Below, piece by piece: positions 1 through 10,885 of a stretch of 64,000 bases of DNA. The translations under genes and the position numbers were made by a program. Numbering within the stretch: the first letter of the stretch is position 1; every line of letters starts with the position of its first letter. The stretch is from assembly GCA_019054805.1 (NCBI GenBank), contig JAHQIY010000013.1, positions 2,604,001 to 2,668,000 on the forward strand, written 5' to 3'. The stretch comes from Brachionus manjavacas. Taxonomy: Eukaryota; Rotifera; Eurotatoria; Ploima; Brachionidae. Below the pieces are notes generated by a model. It did not search any database. It was not told where the DNA came from and saw only the letters and a program-made list of their open reading frames with translations.

Positions 1-639
1 AGTTTTATGAATACAATATTAAGCGGAGCTTAGAATATGCGAGAAACGTTGCGTTATTTTTGAAAGATAAGTAAAATAGATAATTAAAATAGCTTTTTTT
101 ATTAGAATATATTAAAAATATTCGTAATTTATAAGGTCATTTATAAGGTATATTTATAAGGTCATAATATAGCCTAATGTCTTTTAAAGGAACATCGTTA
201 TTCAGCTATTTAGATTTAATAGTAGATTGGTAGTTTTTATTAGTGAACGATAATTGTATGCCCTGACAAACAAATAAATAAATAGAAATGTAATATACTA
301 AAGACAAAGTAAAATAAATCTTTACTTTTTTGACTCCGTTTTTTAGGTACTGTCGTTGTATTTTTCCTCGAATATTTCCTTAAATTTAAGTCCATCTATT
401 TTGGCTGCGATAAAAAAAGTTTTTTACAGGTTGTGAACTAATATACAAATGATTATATCAGCATCAAGAAGCCTCTATCTTCTGAGATACGCGACAAATT
501 CATTAATGCTTACTTATCAATGCCCATATGTTGAGAAGCTGATGATCAAGTGATACGTGAAAAATCAATCTAATAGCTTAACCTCTGCCACCAATCTAGT
601 ACATTCCAAGTTTGTGAATAATAAGCTTAGAAAAAATCA
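1..639. other. AT-rich non-coding start of window
   Basis: No convincing gene. Around 185-300 a stretch ending in a CAAATAAATAAATAG-like tail resembles the 3' ends of LINE copies elsewhere in the window, so a short plus-strand LINE 3' end is possible. Otherwise nothing recognisable. Confidence 0.3.
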
Positions 640-1140
640 GAGGATAAACCAATCTTAAGAGGTATTCCTCGAGGAGCAATCTTGTCTCCAATTCTTTTCT
701 TAATTTATATAATTGATGTTCCACATAAATTAGACAGGTATTAATTTCAACACTCCCTTTCGTTCGCAGACGACTTATATCACTTCAACTCAGACAAAAA
801 TCTAAATAGCCTACGCGTTTCTACTCAAAAGTATTTAAAGAAATCGAAAAATGGATGCTTAAATGGAGATTCAAAATTTTGGCACATAAAAGCTCGTACA
901 ATATTTATAGGAAGTCCGGCTAAATAAATAAAAAAAAAGACTTAAAAATATTTGGGGAATTCATCTCAAAAGAAGTCAATCCGAGATATTTTGGGATCAC
1001 TTTAGACACAAATCTCACGTTTTCTAAGCATATAAATGAAATAAAAGAAAGATGGATATACTGAATATGAATATGTTAAGAACGTTTAGTTACGGAAATT
1101 ATGATCTACCTGAAAAACATAAATTAATATTTATAATAGC
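640..1140 (+). pseudogene. Decayed LINE reverse transcriptase fragment
   Basis: Conceptual translation around 655-720 gives an RT block close to GIPRGAILSPILFLIYI (palm motif B region), followed near 755-780 by FADDL, the catalytic YADD-type box, and near 845-880 by an EKWMLKWRF-like stretch typical of the thumb-proximal part of jockey/CR1-type RTs. These lie in different frames with stops between them, so this is a dead remnant. Start and end are approximate. It lies upstream of, and in the same orientation as, an ORF1 remnant, an order that needs two separate insertions. Confidence 0.6.
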
Positions 1141-1379
1141 TTGATTAGTTCAATCATTGGGTACGGCGCTCCTCTTCGGAAAACCATCTTGGAATATAAC
1201 TTGAAAAAACTTGATTCAATACAGATTCAATACTTGATTCAAACCACCAAATTGCTATTCAAACACAGAACTTCACTAAAACTAAAAAATTGCGAATATT
1301 GTAGAACTCATCAACCATCTCCACTCACGTTACTTGATTAAGGCACTAAATAACAACGAGATATGGACTACCGAATTCA

Positions 1380-2420
1380 AGGACCCACCGTATGTCGAAG
1401 AAATTTTTAGTTGAGAAATTGAGATTAATGGCACCATTTTTAAGCTAGAAGATTTTAATAAAATCCCGGATCTTATAGGGTATTATACCATTAGATTTGA
1501 TTTTTTGCCTACAGATTTCAATAACAAATTTCTGAAAAGCTTTTTTAACGCGGTTCGTATTGATGGACTGGAATGAAACAAATTTCAGAGAAAAAGTACA
1601 AAGACAGACCTTAGAGAAAAAATGGTGAAAGATGAATTAGAATTTTTTATCCAAAGAAAGGAGACAACATTCTTGAGAGCTTGTCTTGCCCAACAATTAT
1701 GTACGGCCTAAAGTGTTTGGACAAAAACAAAAATACTACTTTTGTGATGAAGAAGGACATAATTCAAAGAAATGCCCAGTCAAAGATTCAACATATGAAA
1801 GGTCTAGACAAAAAGGCCACTTGACTCAAAAATGCTCGATTGCAGAAATAATAAAATCTCTTGATAGAAATAAAGTTGGCTATAGAAACTTTTTGTGGAA
1901 CAAGAAGAAATCCAATCAATCCATGAACAAGAGCAAATCGATTCTGAAAAAATTAGTAAGCCAAACACACCATTATATCAGCCAGATTCCAACAAGAGCA
2001 CTGATTAAAATCTAGTCCATCTTACAGGATCTCAAATCCTTTAAACGCCTATTTTAGAAGATCATCGTCGTGATGTGCAAAAATCTTACACTCAAGACAT
2101 TTTGACACCGGTTCATGTAAATAAAAATGACAAAACAAAAAATCCAAACCAAGAGAACATCTGAATTCGAGCCTTACAAATATGATTCAAACGAAGAGAA
2201 ATCGGAAAGAAAATGATGACGATAATCCTTTCGATTGAGAAGTTATGAGTTAAACGAGAAGCTTTCTTTAAGGAACTGAATAATTTTAAAAGTTAGAACA
2301 AACACAGTCACTGAACAACCAACTGGTTCCATCAATACAGCTGAAAATTTAGATTGATCGTTTCAAAAAACAACAACCTTGCAACACTTTCATCTTCCCA
2401 GTACCCTAGCAATTCAAAAA
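1380..2420 (+). pseudogene. Decayed LINE-A ORF1 (gag-like, CCHC knuckles lost)
   Basis: The translation aligns along its length with ORF1 at 34,353-35,561: shared blocks include EINGTIF(K/R)LED, FFNAVRIDGL and KDRP, then the zinc-knuckle region (1,686-2,015 is still open). In the first knuckle the first Cys is Tyr (YYFC instead of CYFC); in the second both leading Cys are gone (YERS instead of CENC), so neither could bind zinc normally. Stops and frameshifts interrupt the rest. ORF1 proteins of such LINEs bind element RNA; this copy is dead. It helps date changes in the better copy: the codon that is TAG at 34,770 is TAC here. Confidence 0.75.
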
Positions 2421-2523
2421 TAATGAAACATTTAATGGCATTAAGAGCACATAATGTCATACTAGATATTTAACTGATTTTGTAAAGCGAAAAATGTAAA
2501 TTCAAAATTCAAAAACCAGTCAA

Positions 2524-2572
2524 AATCGCCGAAATCGCCGTAATTTTAGTCGCCGAGATTTCGCCGAAATCT
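2524..2572. repeat. Cluster of TCGCCG motifs
   Basis: Within about 50 bp TCGCCG or TCGCCGAAAT occurs five times, standing out as a GC-richer island in AT-rich DNA. Its role is unknown; it could be a decayed transposon terminus. Confidence 0.4.
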
Positions 2573-3124
2573 ATTTTTAAAGGACTAAGTACTAGCCGAA
2601 AGAACTATACTGAAAATATTACAATTTCTAATTAAGTTAAAAATTTGGACATAATTTATGCACAATGTATTGTTAAATCTACATGTGAATGTTGAAAATA
2701 TGAGTAAACAAAAATTGAATAAAAAATTATTATTCAATTGCATTTTCTAATATTGTTTAATTCTATATTTAATTTAAAAAACATGAAATTTCTTATGCTT
2801 TATTTACGAACTAAATATAATTTTTAATAGCATTTTCTAATATTATAAAATATTATTTTTAGTTAAAATATTATAAAATTTTATAAATGATTTAAAAAAT
2901 CTTCCATAATTTTCTTTTACATTTTCACTTAAATTTAAAATAAAATAATTTTTTTTAAGTATTTTTAGATACAACAAAAGATTATCTTACTTAAGGTTAG
3001 GTCAAAAAAAGCCTAAGTCTTCACGTTATCATGAATCTAGATTTAAACTTTAGGAAAAATTTTTTCCAAGATTTTAATTCAAATTATTAAGGAAATTTTT
3101 AAAAAAGTAAATGAACTTGGCTGT

Positions 3125-3592
3125 ATGAGAGAAAAACCTGGTTTGAAAAATTTAACTAAAGATAATGTCATACCATCCTCAAGTGTAACTAATAATCATG
3201 CTATTAGTAATTTTACAGAAATGGACTCAAAAAATGAATCAACTGCGGATAATTATTTTTTTCCGCCAAGTGAAAGACTTGGCATAAACTTATCATTAGA
3301 TTTGAATTGCGATGGCAAAATTGATGATGAAGCTACTGATGATGAGCCTTTTGATGATGAGCCTTTTGATGATGAGCCTTTTGATGATAAACCTTTTGAT
3401 GAAGCACCTATTGATGGTGAAGAACCTATTGATGATCAACCTATTGATGATGAAGACACTATTGATAATAATTTTTTAAATAATTCAATTCCAAACTATT
3501 CAAAATATTTAGAATATAACAAATCTTTGGGAAAAAAATTTAGCTCAAAACTTGAAAAAGATATATATACAGCTCTTTGTACCCTATTTTAA
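3125..3592 (+). pseudogene. Acidic N-terminal ORF, probably start of the Tnp2-like transposase
   Basis: An open frame of 155 residues with a run of acidic repeats (units like DDEPF four times, then variants such as IDGEEP, IDDQP) at about residues 68-115. The last ~30 residues and the sequence just past the stop (FSSKLEKDIYTALCTLF, then GNLTETSFKSICQLI in the same frame) resemble the short region that precedes the DDE-like domain in Tnp2/DUF4218-type transposases. A fold-back element follows at 3,638 and recognisable transposase sequence resumes near 3,984, so I read this as the N-terminal exon or ORF of the same broken transposon. It could instead be an unrelated low-complexity ORF. Confidence 0.4.
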
Positions 3593-3637
3593 GGAAATTT
3601 AACTGAAACAAGCTTTAAATCCATTTGTTAATTAATT

Positions 3638-3916
3638 AAAGTCAAGTCAGTGACTTGACTTTAACTCAAGTCATTTTGGAACTCAAGTCATTTGACTTGA
3701 TTTAAAATTTTTTATTGAAAAAAAAGTTTTTTAACTTCACTTTAAGTTTCTTTCTGAAGAGTCATTTCAATGATTTTGAAATAAAATGACCGCCTTAATA
3801 ATAACATGGAACGACAAAAGACTTTTTTTCAAAAAAAAATTTCAAATCAAGTCAAATGACTTGAGTTCCAAAATGACTTGAGTTAAAGTCAAAGTCAAGT
3901 CACTGACTTGACTTTT
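3638..3916. mobile_element. Fold-back element with palindromic TGACTTGACTT ends
   Basis: The arms at about 3,638-3,708 and 3,845-3,916 are reverse complements apart from a 6-bp indel, around a ~135-bp centre. Each arm starts with a block that is itself a palindrome (GTCAAGTCA-G-TGACTTGAC) and continues with AACTCAAGTCATTTTGGAAC. It sits inside transposase-derived sequence. No target-site duplication could be assigned. A solitary related palindrome occurs at 40,397-40,420. Confidence 0.65.
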
Positions 3917-3983
3917 AAAAGACTTTAAAATGTCTTTTTTATTTACTTTTGCAATGATTTAGTCTGATTTAATTTCAAATTTT

Positions 3984-4228
3984 AGGGATAAGTGTTGCTA
4001 ATTGTAAGCCTCAACTTGGTTTTTTGTTTAACTCTATATGTCAAGAACTAAAGACTATAGAGTATGGAATCAACTTACAAACATGTGAGTATGAAAATGC
4101 AAAATTTTTCCTTTTTGGTGGAGTTTTTGACAAACAAGTTATCTGATTGCACGCGCTTCAGTTCTAAATATGTTATCATCAATAGAATATTATGGATGTT
4201 TTAAATGTCTGCAACGAGGTGAGCGTAT
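3984..4228 (+). pseudogene. Tnp2/DUF4218-like transposase, middle fragment
   Basis: Reading across one frameshift near 4,130 gives ELKTIEYGIN ... FFLFGGVFD followed by ARASVLNMLSSIEYYGCFKC and LQRGER. This matches the hallmark of transposases annotated with Tnp2/DUF4218 domains (consensus: D-L-P-A-R-A-x-L-L-N-M-x-x-F-N-G-x-Y-G-C-x-x-C-x-x-x-G). CACTA/EnSpm-like elements carry such proteins. The fragment ends where the CR1-like LINE begins and the gene resumes at about 5,583. It is disrupted and cannot be functional. Confidence 0.6.
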
Positions 4229-4234
4229 AGCTAC

Positions 4235-5510
4235 CGAATGTAGTAGTAGTAGTAGTAGTAGTTTTGACTGTAGCTGGCTAGCCAGCGAGTGTGCTGATAA
4301 GGCACACTATGACAGCTGATGTGATTGATTGCTGCTCATCCAGCAATCAATGCCTGCTTTAAAGCTGTTAACATTAGGGGCTTCAACTAATTGATTTGGC
4401 AGTGAGTTCCATATGTTAGCGGTTCTGTTGAAAAAAAGTTATCTCTATGTTGGAGCCTCGAAATTTCTTTGTGATATTTGAAGCAGTGACCTCTTCCTTG
4501 GATTTTGGTGACATTAAAATTGTTGCTTTTTTCAACCAATTCTATTCCATGCATGAACTTGTATAATTGAATTAGATCACCTCTTTTTCTTCTTTCCACC
4601 AGATTTGGAATGTTTAAAGCCTTCAATCTGCTTTCATACGGTTTGTTTCTAATTGAAGAAACAAATTTCGTAGCTCTGCGTTGAATCCTCTCAAGATTCT
4701 CACAATCCGACTTAAGAAATGGAGACCATACAGGCACAGCAAATTCCAAAAGAGGACGAACAAAAGTTAAATACAATGATCTAAATAACTTACAATCAAA
4801 ACGAGCGAATGATTTCCTGATGCGACCCAACATTTGATTTGCTTTGTTTGTAGCCTCTATCACTTGATTTTTCCATTTGAGATTTGTATTGAAGATAACT
4901 CCAAGATCTCTTTCGGTTTCAGACGTTGATAACTGTTTACCATTAATAAAATAAGTGAATTTTTTGTTTTTATGACCGTAATGCATAACCACACATTTTG
5001 ATGTGTTGAAGAGAAGAAGCCAATCTTGAATCCACTTGAAAATTAAATCTAAATCTGATTGAAGTTTCACTGCGCTTATTTCTGATACCGTTTGCGAGAA
5101 TATTTTTGTATCATCTGCATACATTTTGACAAAATTCTCTATTCCTTTTGGTAGATCATTGATATACAAAACGAACAAAAGTGGACCAATCACTGATCCT
5201 TGTGGTACACCGCTAAAAATCTCAACCCAATCCGACAAAATTTCACCTTGAACAACTCGTTGTCTTCTATTTTTCAAGAAAGCTTCAATCCATTTTAGTG
5301 TCAGACCATCAAAGCCATACGCTTTCAATTTAGCTATTAGTCGTCTGTGCGGAACAGTATCAAATGCTTTGGCAAAATCTAGCAGAATTACATCAACAGG
5401 AATACTTTTGTCTAGACTCATTGAGATGAAATCTAGAGTTTCCATAAGATTAGATGTACATGACTTTTTCCTGACAAATCCATGCTGTTCTTTAGATATA
5501 AATTAAATTC
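4235..5510 (-). mobile_element. 5'-truncated CR1-like LINE (RT and 3' end)
   Basis: The minus strand has an open RT frame (4,387-5,445) with FAKAFDTVPH (motif A), SGVPQGSVIGPLLFVLYIND (motif B), YADDT (catalytic box) and a long C-terminal region ending in a CR1-type tail. Upstream in frame is HGFVRKKSC. Near 4,430 a one-base slip in an A run shifts frame; on the other side the ending continues as NIWNSLPNQLVEAPNVNSF and stops near 4,310. The 3' end carries a (ACT)n run (plus strand (AGT)n at 4,242-4,262), in keeping with CR1-type short-repeat tails. It lacks the endonuclease and ORF1. It is inserted in the transposase pseudogene and is less decayed than LINE-A copies, so probably younger. Confidence 0.85.
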
Positions 5511-5582
5511 TCTTATTTTTTTTTTATTTTTTTAAATATTGTTAAGATTGAGGAAGTGTTCAAACATTTCCTTTTAATGAAG

Positions 5583-6588
5583 AAAACCCAAGTATTAGAA
5601 CTACATCATTTATTTCTAATGCCCCAAGATCTCTTTATGATTGGAAAAATTGGCGCTGTCGTGATTTCATGCATTTTATTATGTATTATTCATTAATTAT
5701 TTTTTACAAACTAATGGACCTAGAATATTACCAACATTTTATTTTACTAGTAATTTCATTAGAATTTTTTTTTGAGAAAAATGTAGAAAGAAGTATGCTA
5801 TTTAAAGTAGAAAATATTCTGAAATTATTTGAAAAAAAACTCCAAATCTTTATGACAAATTTATTCTGAAATCTGGATTTCATGAGCTTCTTCATTTAGC
5901 TGATCAAGTCAGATCGTTTGGACCACTTAATTACACGAATTGTTTTCAATTTGAAAGGATAAATAGAAAAATATCAAGAATGATTAAAGGACAGAATTTA
6001 CTTGGTGAAGAGTTTATCAAAATATTCAATATTGCTCAAAGTTTATCAAATGATAGTGAAAATTTAAATGAAAGCATTCCAATTCAGAAGTTTATACTTA
6101 AAAATTTTGTTCTAGGAACATCGAATCGGAAAAAAAATGATCAAAATAAGAAAATAAAATTCGGCACTAAGCCTATATTAGTTGATAATTTTTATATTGA
6201 TCTAATTAATTTTTCTTTTAGGAATGATGAGGCTAATATTTTCTCTGTTGAATATATTTATATTGATAAAGTTCTTTATACTACACATTTATATTCGGGC
6301 AAATTTTCAAATTCCTATATAAAAATTGGAAAAGAAGAGCGTTATGGGCAATTAAAAAAAAATTTTATGTTGAAAAATGAGGTTAATGCAATTCATGAAC
6401 AGATCGTATATTTCCATTGTCCTTTTTTTTTCGATTTAATTCCAGAAATCAAATCAAGGCTTAAAATATGTAAAAGAGTAGACAATGTTTTTGCAGTTAA
6501 TATTTTAGATGTTAAAAAAGTTTTTTTTGCCGAAAATAGTGAATATTCATTTATTTCAGATTTAAATATTTCTCACTGTTTTAATTAA
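5583..6588 (+). pseudogene. Tnp2/DUF4218-like transposase, C-terminal part
   Basis: From 5,583 the translation reads APRSLYDWKNWRCRDFMHFI, then YYSLIIFYKL and YYQHFILLVISLE, matching the DUF4218-type core (P-R-S-L-x-D-W-K-x-x-E-x-R, Y-Y-x-H-F-x-L-L-V). After a frameshift near 5,865 it continues as GFHELLHLADQVRSFGPLNY, FQFERINRKISRMIKG, then the open stretch 5,980-6,588 ending at a TAA. The HxLLHLxDxVxxxGPL block is diagnostic for this group. One CR1 insertion, a fold-back insertion and at least two frameshifts make it a pseudogene. Cut-and-paste activity is inferred from the family. Confidence 0.65.
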
Positions 6589-7123
6589 TTTTTTTTCTTT
6601 AAAATTATAAAATGTATTTAAAATTAATAAATTATAATAATTTAAAATTTTTTTGTAAAAAAATTTTATAAAACAATTTGATTCAGTCTAAAATAACTGT
6701 TAGAGTAAAAAAAAATGAAAATGACTTGTTTTATACTAATTCGAAGAATAAATGAAACATTTTATTTAGCGTCGCTAAAATCTTATTTCTTAATTCAATT
6801 TTTCTCTTTTAGATTTTTGGCTTATCAATCATCTCTTTTAATTCATATTTTTAGCTCGAAGTGTTTTTATTATTTTTAGGAAAAAATGGTTTTAGATCGG
6901 ATAATTATCTCTCCAAAAGTTAAAAGCTCAGTAAAAAAAAACTAAAATTGGACAGCAAACCTTAAAAGATGACGGACTAAAAAATTATACAAAATAAACT
7001 TTCTCTTCTGTATCAAAGCAAAGAAGAACAAAATTATAAAAAAGGCCCGGAAGCGTTATTTTTAATAACCAAATTGGAGACTCAAACGATTTAAATTTTT
7101 CACAGAGTGTTTCTTTCCAAAAA
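6589..7123. other. AT-rich spacer
   Basis: Spacer between the transposase remnant and the next ORF. It contains poly-A/T runs; nothing recognisable as a gene, RNA or repeat end. Confidence 0.5.
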
Positions 7124-7345
7124 ATGAATCAAGAAAAGAAAATTAAAAATCTTTATGGGCTTTCAGATAGTTTTAGAAAATTGCAAAAATATTGTATCGT
7201 TAAATGGCTTGATGAAAGCACATTTAGTATCTTAAGTCTATTAAATATAAAAATTGACAAGTCAAATGAAGTTCTTATTGATAATGTATATGAAGTCTAT
7301 TATGGAGATAAAATTTTCCTAGCTAGGCTCAAGGATATAGGTACA
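7124..7345 (+). pseudogene. Truncated ORF, BEN-associated-like N-terminal region
   Basis: The first ~72 residues include KYCIVKWLDESTFSIL and VYEVYYGDKIFLARLKDIG. A W-L-D-(D/E)-x-T-x-S-(V/I) block followed by a short barrel-like strand pattern is seen at the start of many invertebrate BEN-domain and transposon-linked proteins, so this may be the second ORF of the Tnp2-like transposon just upstream; that is inference. At about 7,345 the frame runs straight into LINE-A sequence (KFNYKKA), so the rest of the gene has been replaced or displaced by the LINE. Confidence 0.4.
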
Positions 7346-10030
7346 ATTCGGAAATTCAACTATAAGAAAGCAATGGCAACTTCTAAGAGACACCTTAAAT
7401 GCAGATAGAGATTACCTTAGTGAAAACACTCTTTCAATAGATGAGCTGAATAACAAAATTAAAAAAAAATTCATTTCTGTTTCAAATGAAAGCATACCTT
7501 CTATCAATAAAAGAAATTCTACAAAACTAGTCAACCACCAGACATAGTTATGCTGATCAAAGAACGTAGAAATATTAAAAGAAACTTTCAAAGAACTCAT
7601 TGACCAATACAAAAAAAAAAGATTTAATCACTTAACCTCAGAGTAAAAAATCTGGAATCAAAATGGGTTTGATTTCATTCAAAAATGAGCAAAAATCCAC
7701 TTTCAACCAGTCCTTTTTGGAAGAAAATAAACAAATTTAGGACACAAAAAGTATCAAAATTAATTCCAAATTTGATCTCAAATAACAAGGAATTATTAAC
7801 TGATAAGAAAAAAGGAAAATGCTTAAGAGATATATTATTTTCAGAATTTAGTCCTTTCTCTGACCTAATAGATACTAAAAAAGATAATGAAAATAAGCTT
7901 TAATTTTGAATACTTCAAAAATTAAAACCAGTGTTTTTTCACTGATCTATTTGCCTAAACGAACTTATAAAGACTGAAGCTTTAAAAAAGCTGAAGCGGC
8001 CTCAGGACCTGAGGAAATACATAATCTAATGCTTAAAAATTTACCCAGAAATTCATTATTAGAAATCTCAAAACTTTTTAACCTATCTCTGCGATATGGT
8101 ATTATTCCAAAATAATGGAAAACTGCGAACATAACTATGATTCAAAAAAATGCATCTTCTCCACAAGATCCTTCAAACTACAGACCAATTAGTATAACAA
8201 ATTGCCTAGGAAAGTTACATGAGATTAAAATCTACACAAGACTACAATTTTTAGGAAAAAATTTATTACTTATCCAGGAACAATCAGGATTTGGGAAACA
8301 TCGGCGAACTTCCGATAATCTTTACTTTTTGATTCAAAAAATTGTAGAGTCTTTTAAAAGAAAGAAAAGAGTGTGTTCCCTTTTCTTATGAATATCAAAT
8401 AACTGTAGATGTTCCTCAAGGTTCAGTAATTAGTCCTCTTTTATTTAGCATTTAAGGTCTTTTTCTTTAGTTTAATCAGAAATTCTAATAAAAGAATTCA
8501 AGTTTGAAAAATTTGTTTAAAATCACATGATTTAAAGAGATTTTTTAAGAAAAATAAAGCAATAAAATAAAAAATAAAAACCATAGATTTGTTCAGAATT
8601 TCGTCTAGATTTAAAAAAAAAAAAAAAAATCGGTTCATAATTGATCCCTCGGAGGAGATACGATTTAAACCAGAAAAAACACATTTCTTTCCTTTTTTTA
8701 GCCCACAAAAACCGCCACACCCTTTTTTTTTTTTCTAAATTACATTAGCATGTAGAGAATTTTATGCTCTTTCAGAATATATATACTTTTTTAGTATTTT
8801 TAAGTTTTATCTTTGAGATTTTGAGTCTAAAAGATCAACAACTTTTTAAAGGGTTTGCTATCTTTGGAACCCTGGGTGTAAAAATTTTTTTTTTGCCCCC
8901 TTCAAAAAAGTTTTTTTTTGGGGTTTTCGAGGGCGTAGATTACGAATTTTGAGTCAAAAATGTGAAATTCAGATAGCACTAAAGTTTTGAATTTCGTGAA
9001 CCTTATATTAATAGCATCCCCAAAAAAAACAAGACAAATAATGAATACTATCTGCTTTTCGCAGATGATCTAGTTACATTCTTCATTTATATCAAGAAAG
9101 GGAACCTAGAAAATAAGATTAATAAATACACCAAAGAACTAGAACAATGGCTTATTAAATGGAAAATGAAGATGTCAGTTGAAAAGTCGTGTTCAGGAGT
9201 ATTCTCTAAGTACAAGAAAGAAAGTGATAATCTTAACTTAAAAATTTATGAACCAAAAAGAAATCAAGTTTCCTGGTATTAAATTTGATTTTAAATTAAA
9301 CTTTAATTTAATGGTAGACGAAATTAAAGAACGCTGCAACAAAAGGCTAAATATTTTTAAGATATTGTCAAATAAAAAATGGGGTCTTAATCAAAACACA
9401 CTAGGAAATTTATATAAATCTTTAGTCGGATCAATCTTAGACTTTTCTTTTCCTTGCTTGAATTCATTTTCAGAAAATAATATCAAAAAACTTCAAGCAA
9501 TTCAGAATACAGCAGTCCGATCTATCCTCAGATTAAAATATGACACTCCCTCCAACATCATGCATCAGGAGGTTTTTAATAAACTTAAATTACTTACAGT
9601 CTCGAATCGGTCTTTTGAGTTGAGTGAGAGTAATGTTGTGACAGGACTGTTGAGTCATTCTATTCCATTGATTGTCAGCCTAGTGGAGGAATACAAACAA
9701 GGTTTCGAATCTAGATATATTGAAACTAAAAATTAACATTTTAAAGGAGACATAAAAAATAAAAATTCTACTACATTAATTTTGTCTAATTCAATTTTAC
9801 TTTTAATCCTTATTTTTTTTGTCTTGCTTTCCTGAAGTTTCAATTTTGTAAGCTCGTGTCGCAAACTTCATCATGCATCAATATCTAAATTTTTAATTCT
9901 AGGTTATTTAACTCTTACAAACCTTATTCATTTTTTTATTTATATTTTTTTATTTTATTTTACTTAACTTAATTTCATTTTTATTTTCATTCTGAAGAAG
10001 CTTAAGTTCGGTACAGTTTTAAAATAATGA
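7345..10030 (+). mobile_element. LINE-A copy, 5'-truncated and decayed
   Basis: It starts in ORF2 at the KFNYKKA block (same as 36,315) and runs through the linker (NPLSTSPFWKKINKF), RT fingers (DPSNYRPISITNCLGKL, 8,170-8,215), motif B (VPQGSVISPLLFSI, 8,410-8,455), an unrelated 545-bp insertion, FADDL (9,058-9,072), the thumb region (9,248-9,736) and a 3' UTR ending with a GAAGCTTAAGTTCGGTACAG-type hairpin near 9,995-10,018. Several stops and frameshifts kill it. The 3' end lies about 180 bp from the RING pseudogene 3' end. Confidence 0.85.
8455..8999. mobile_element. Short insertion inside LINE-A RT (MITE-like)
   Basis: The flanking LINE sequence, joined, would read GCATTTATATTAATAGC, as in the copy at 37,575. 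The inserted DNA starts AGGTCT and ends GAACC(T), so its ends are weakly inverted (AGGT...ACCT), and the target duplication is either TA or TTA. No coding capacity. Class is uncertain; a TA-targeting element is most likely. Confidence 0.5.
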
Positions 10031-10207
10031 TAAAACGAAACCAAGAGCTGTCACGGATCAACAAAAATCACAAAATAAAAGGGAAAGACCAAAAAAGAAA
10101 TTTAGCTTTTTTGGCTTTAAAAGCTTCAGATTTTTGTTTTTAAAATAAAATATATTTTTCTGTTGATTAAAATATTTCCGATCAAAAAAATAAGCTATTG
10201 AAATTTT

Positions 10208-10885
10208 TCAACTAATTTTTTTATTATCTAAAAGACAATACAAAATAAAATTTGAGAAATCAAAAAATGAGATTTTGTCATAATTTTCGGATTGAATCAT
10301 TAATAAATGTTTGCCAAATCCATTGATCAACTCTTGCTTTTGAATGACCATTCCACTAAAATCATAAAAAATAAGCTGGTCGCACTCCGAGTTCAAGGTT
10401 ACAATTTTTTCATTATAAAACACAAATTTTTTCTCTTTGATAGGCAATTTTTTGAACTCTTTTAAATTCATCGAGTTAATTGAAAGCATTCCATTTTTTT
10501 TCGATAAAAAAATGTTATTTCTAAAGCTGCGTAAAAGATCATATTTGTTCATATAGTGCGCCAAGCCGTCTAAATTCTCTTCGTTGATTCTTATTTTTTG
10601 CATCAGGTTGAGCTTATGGTCAAATTTGAGTATCATGTTATCCTCAATTAAGCAAAAGACGAACATGTTTGTCGCCGACATAGATAGCACCTCTGAACTT
10701 ACGTTCCCTTCGCTAAGAATATGAAAATCTTTGTCAAGGCTTCTTAATTTGTGGCAATAGCTTAAAAACAGGAAAATTTTTTCCTTAAAGATTGCTTTTT
10801 TGAATTTACTTATTGGCTGGACAAGCTCGTATTCTCTGAGAACTTTATCTTGGTCAAATATACATATTGAGTTTTTTGAAGACAT
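10208..10885 (-). pseudogene. C-terminal half of broken RING protein copy
   Basis: A 225-residue open frame that aligns with the last ~220 residues of the intact RING protein at 44,675-46,225 (for example VLREYELVQPI, the identical SINSMNLKEFKKLPIKEKKF, and YDFSGMVIQKQEL). It is separated from its N-terminal half (13,768-14,718) by about 2.9 kb of inserted DNA. The first residues before FDQDKVLREYE have no counterpart in the intact protein, so the Met here is probably fortuitous. No splice sites were found that would rejoin the halves cleanly. Divergence from the intact gene is moderate, yet the frame is still open, so a stand-alone C-terminal product cannot be ruled out. Confidence 0.75.

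Noticed and set aside
8532-8952. Short open frames inside the insertion in LINE-A
   Set aside because: Poly-Phe/Lys translations of A/T runs with no domain.
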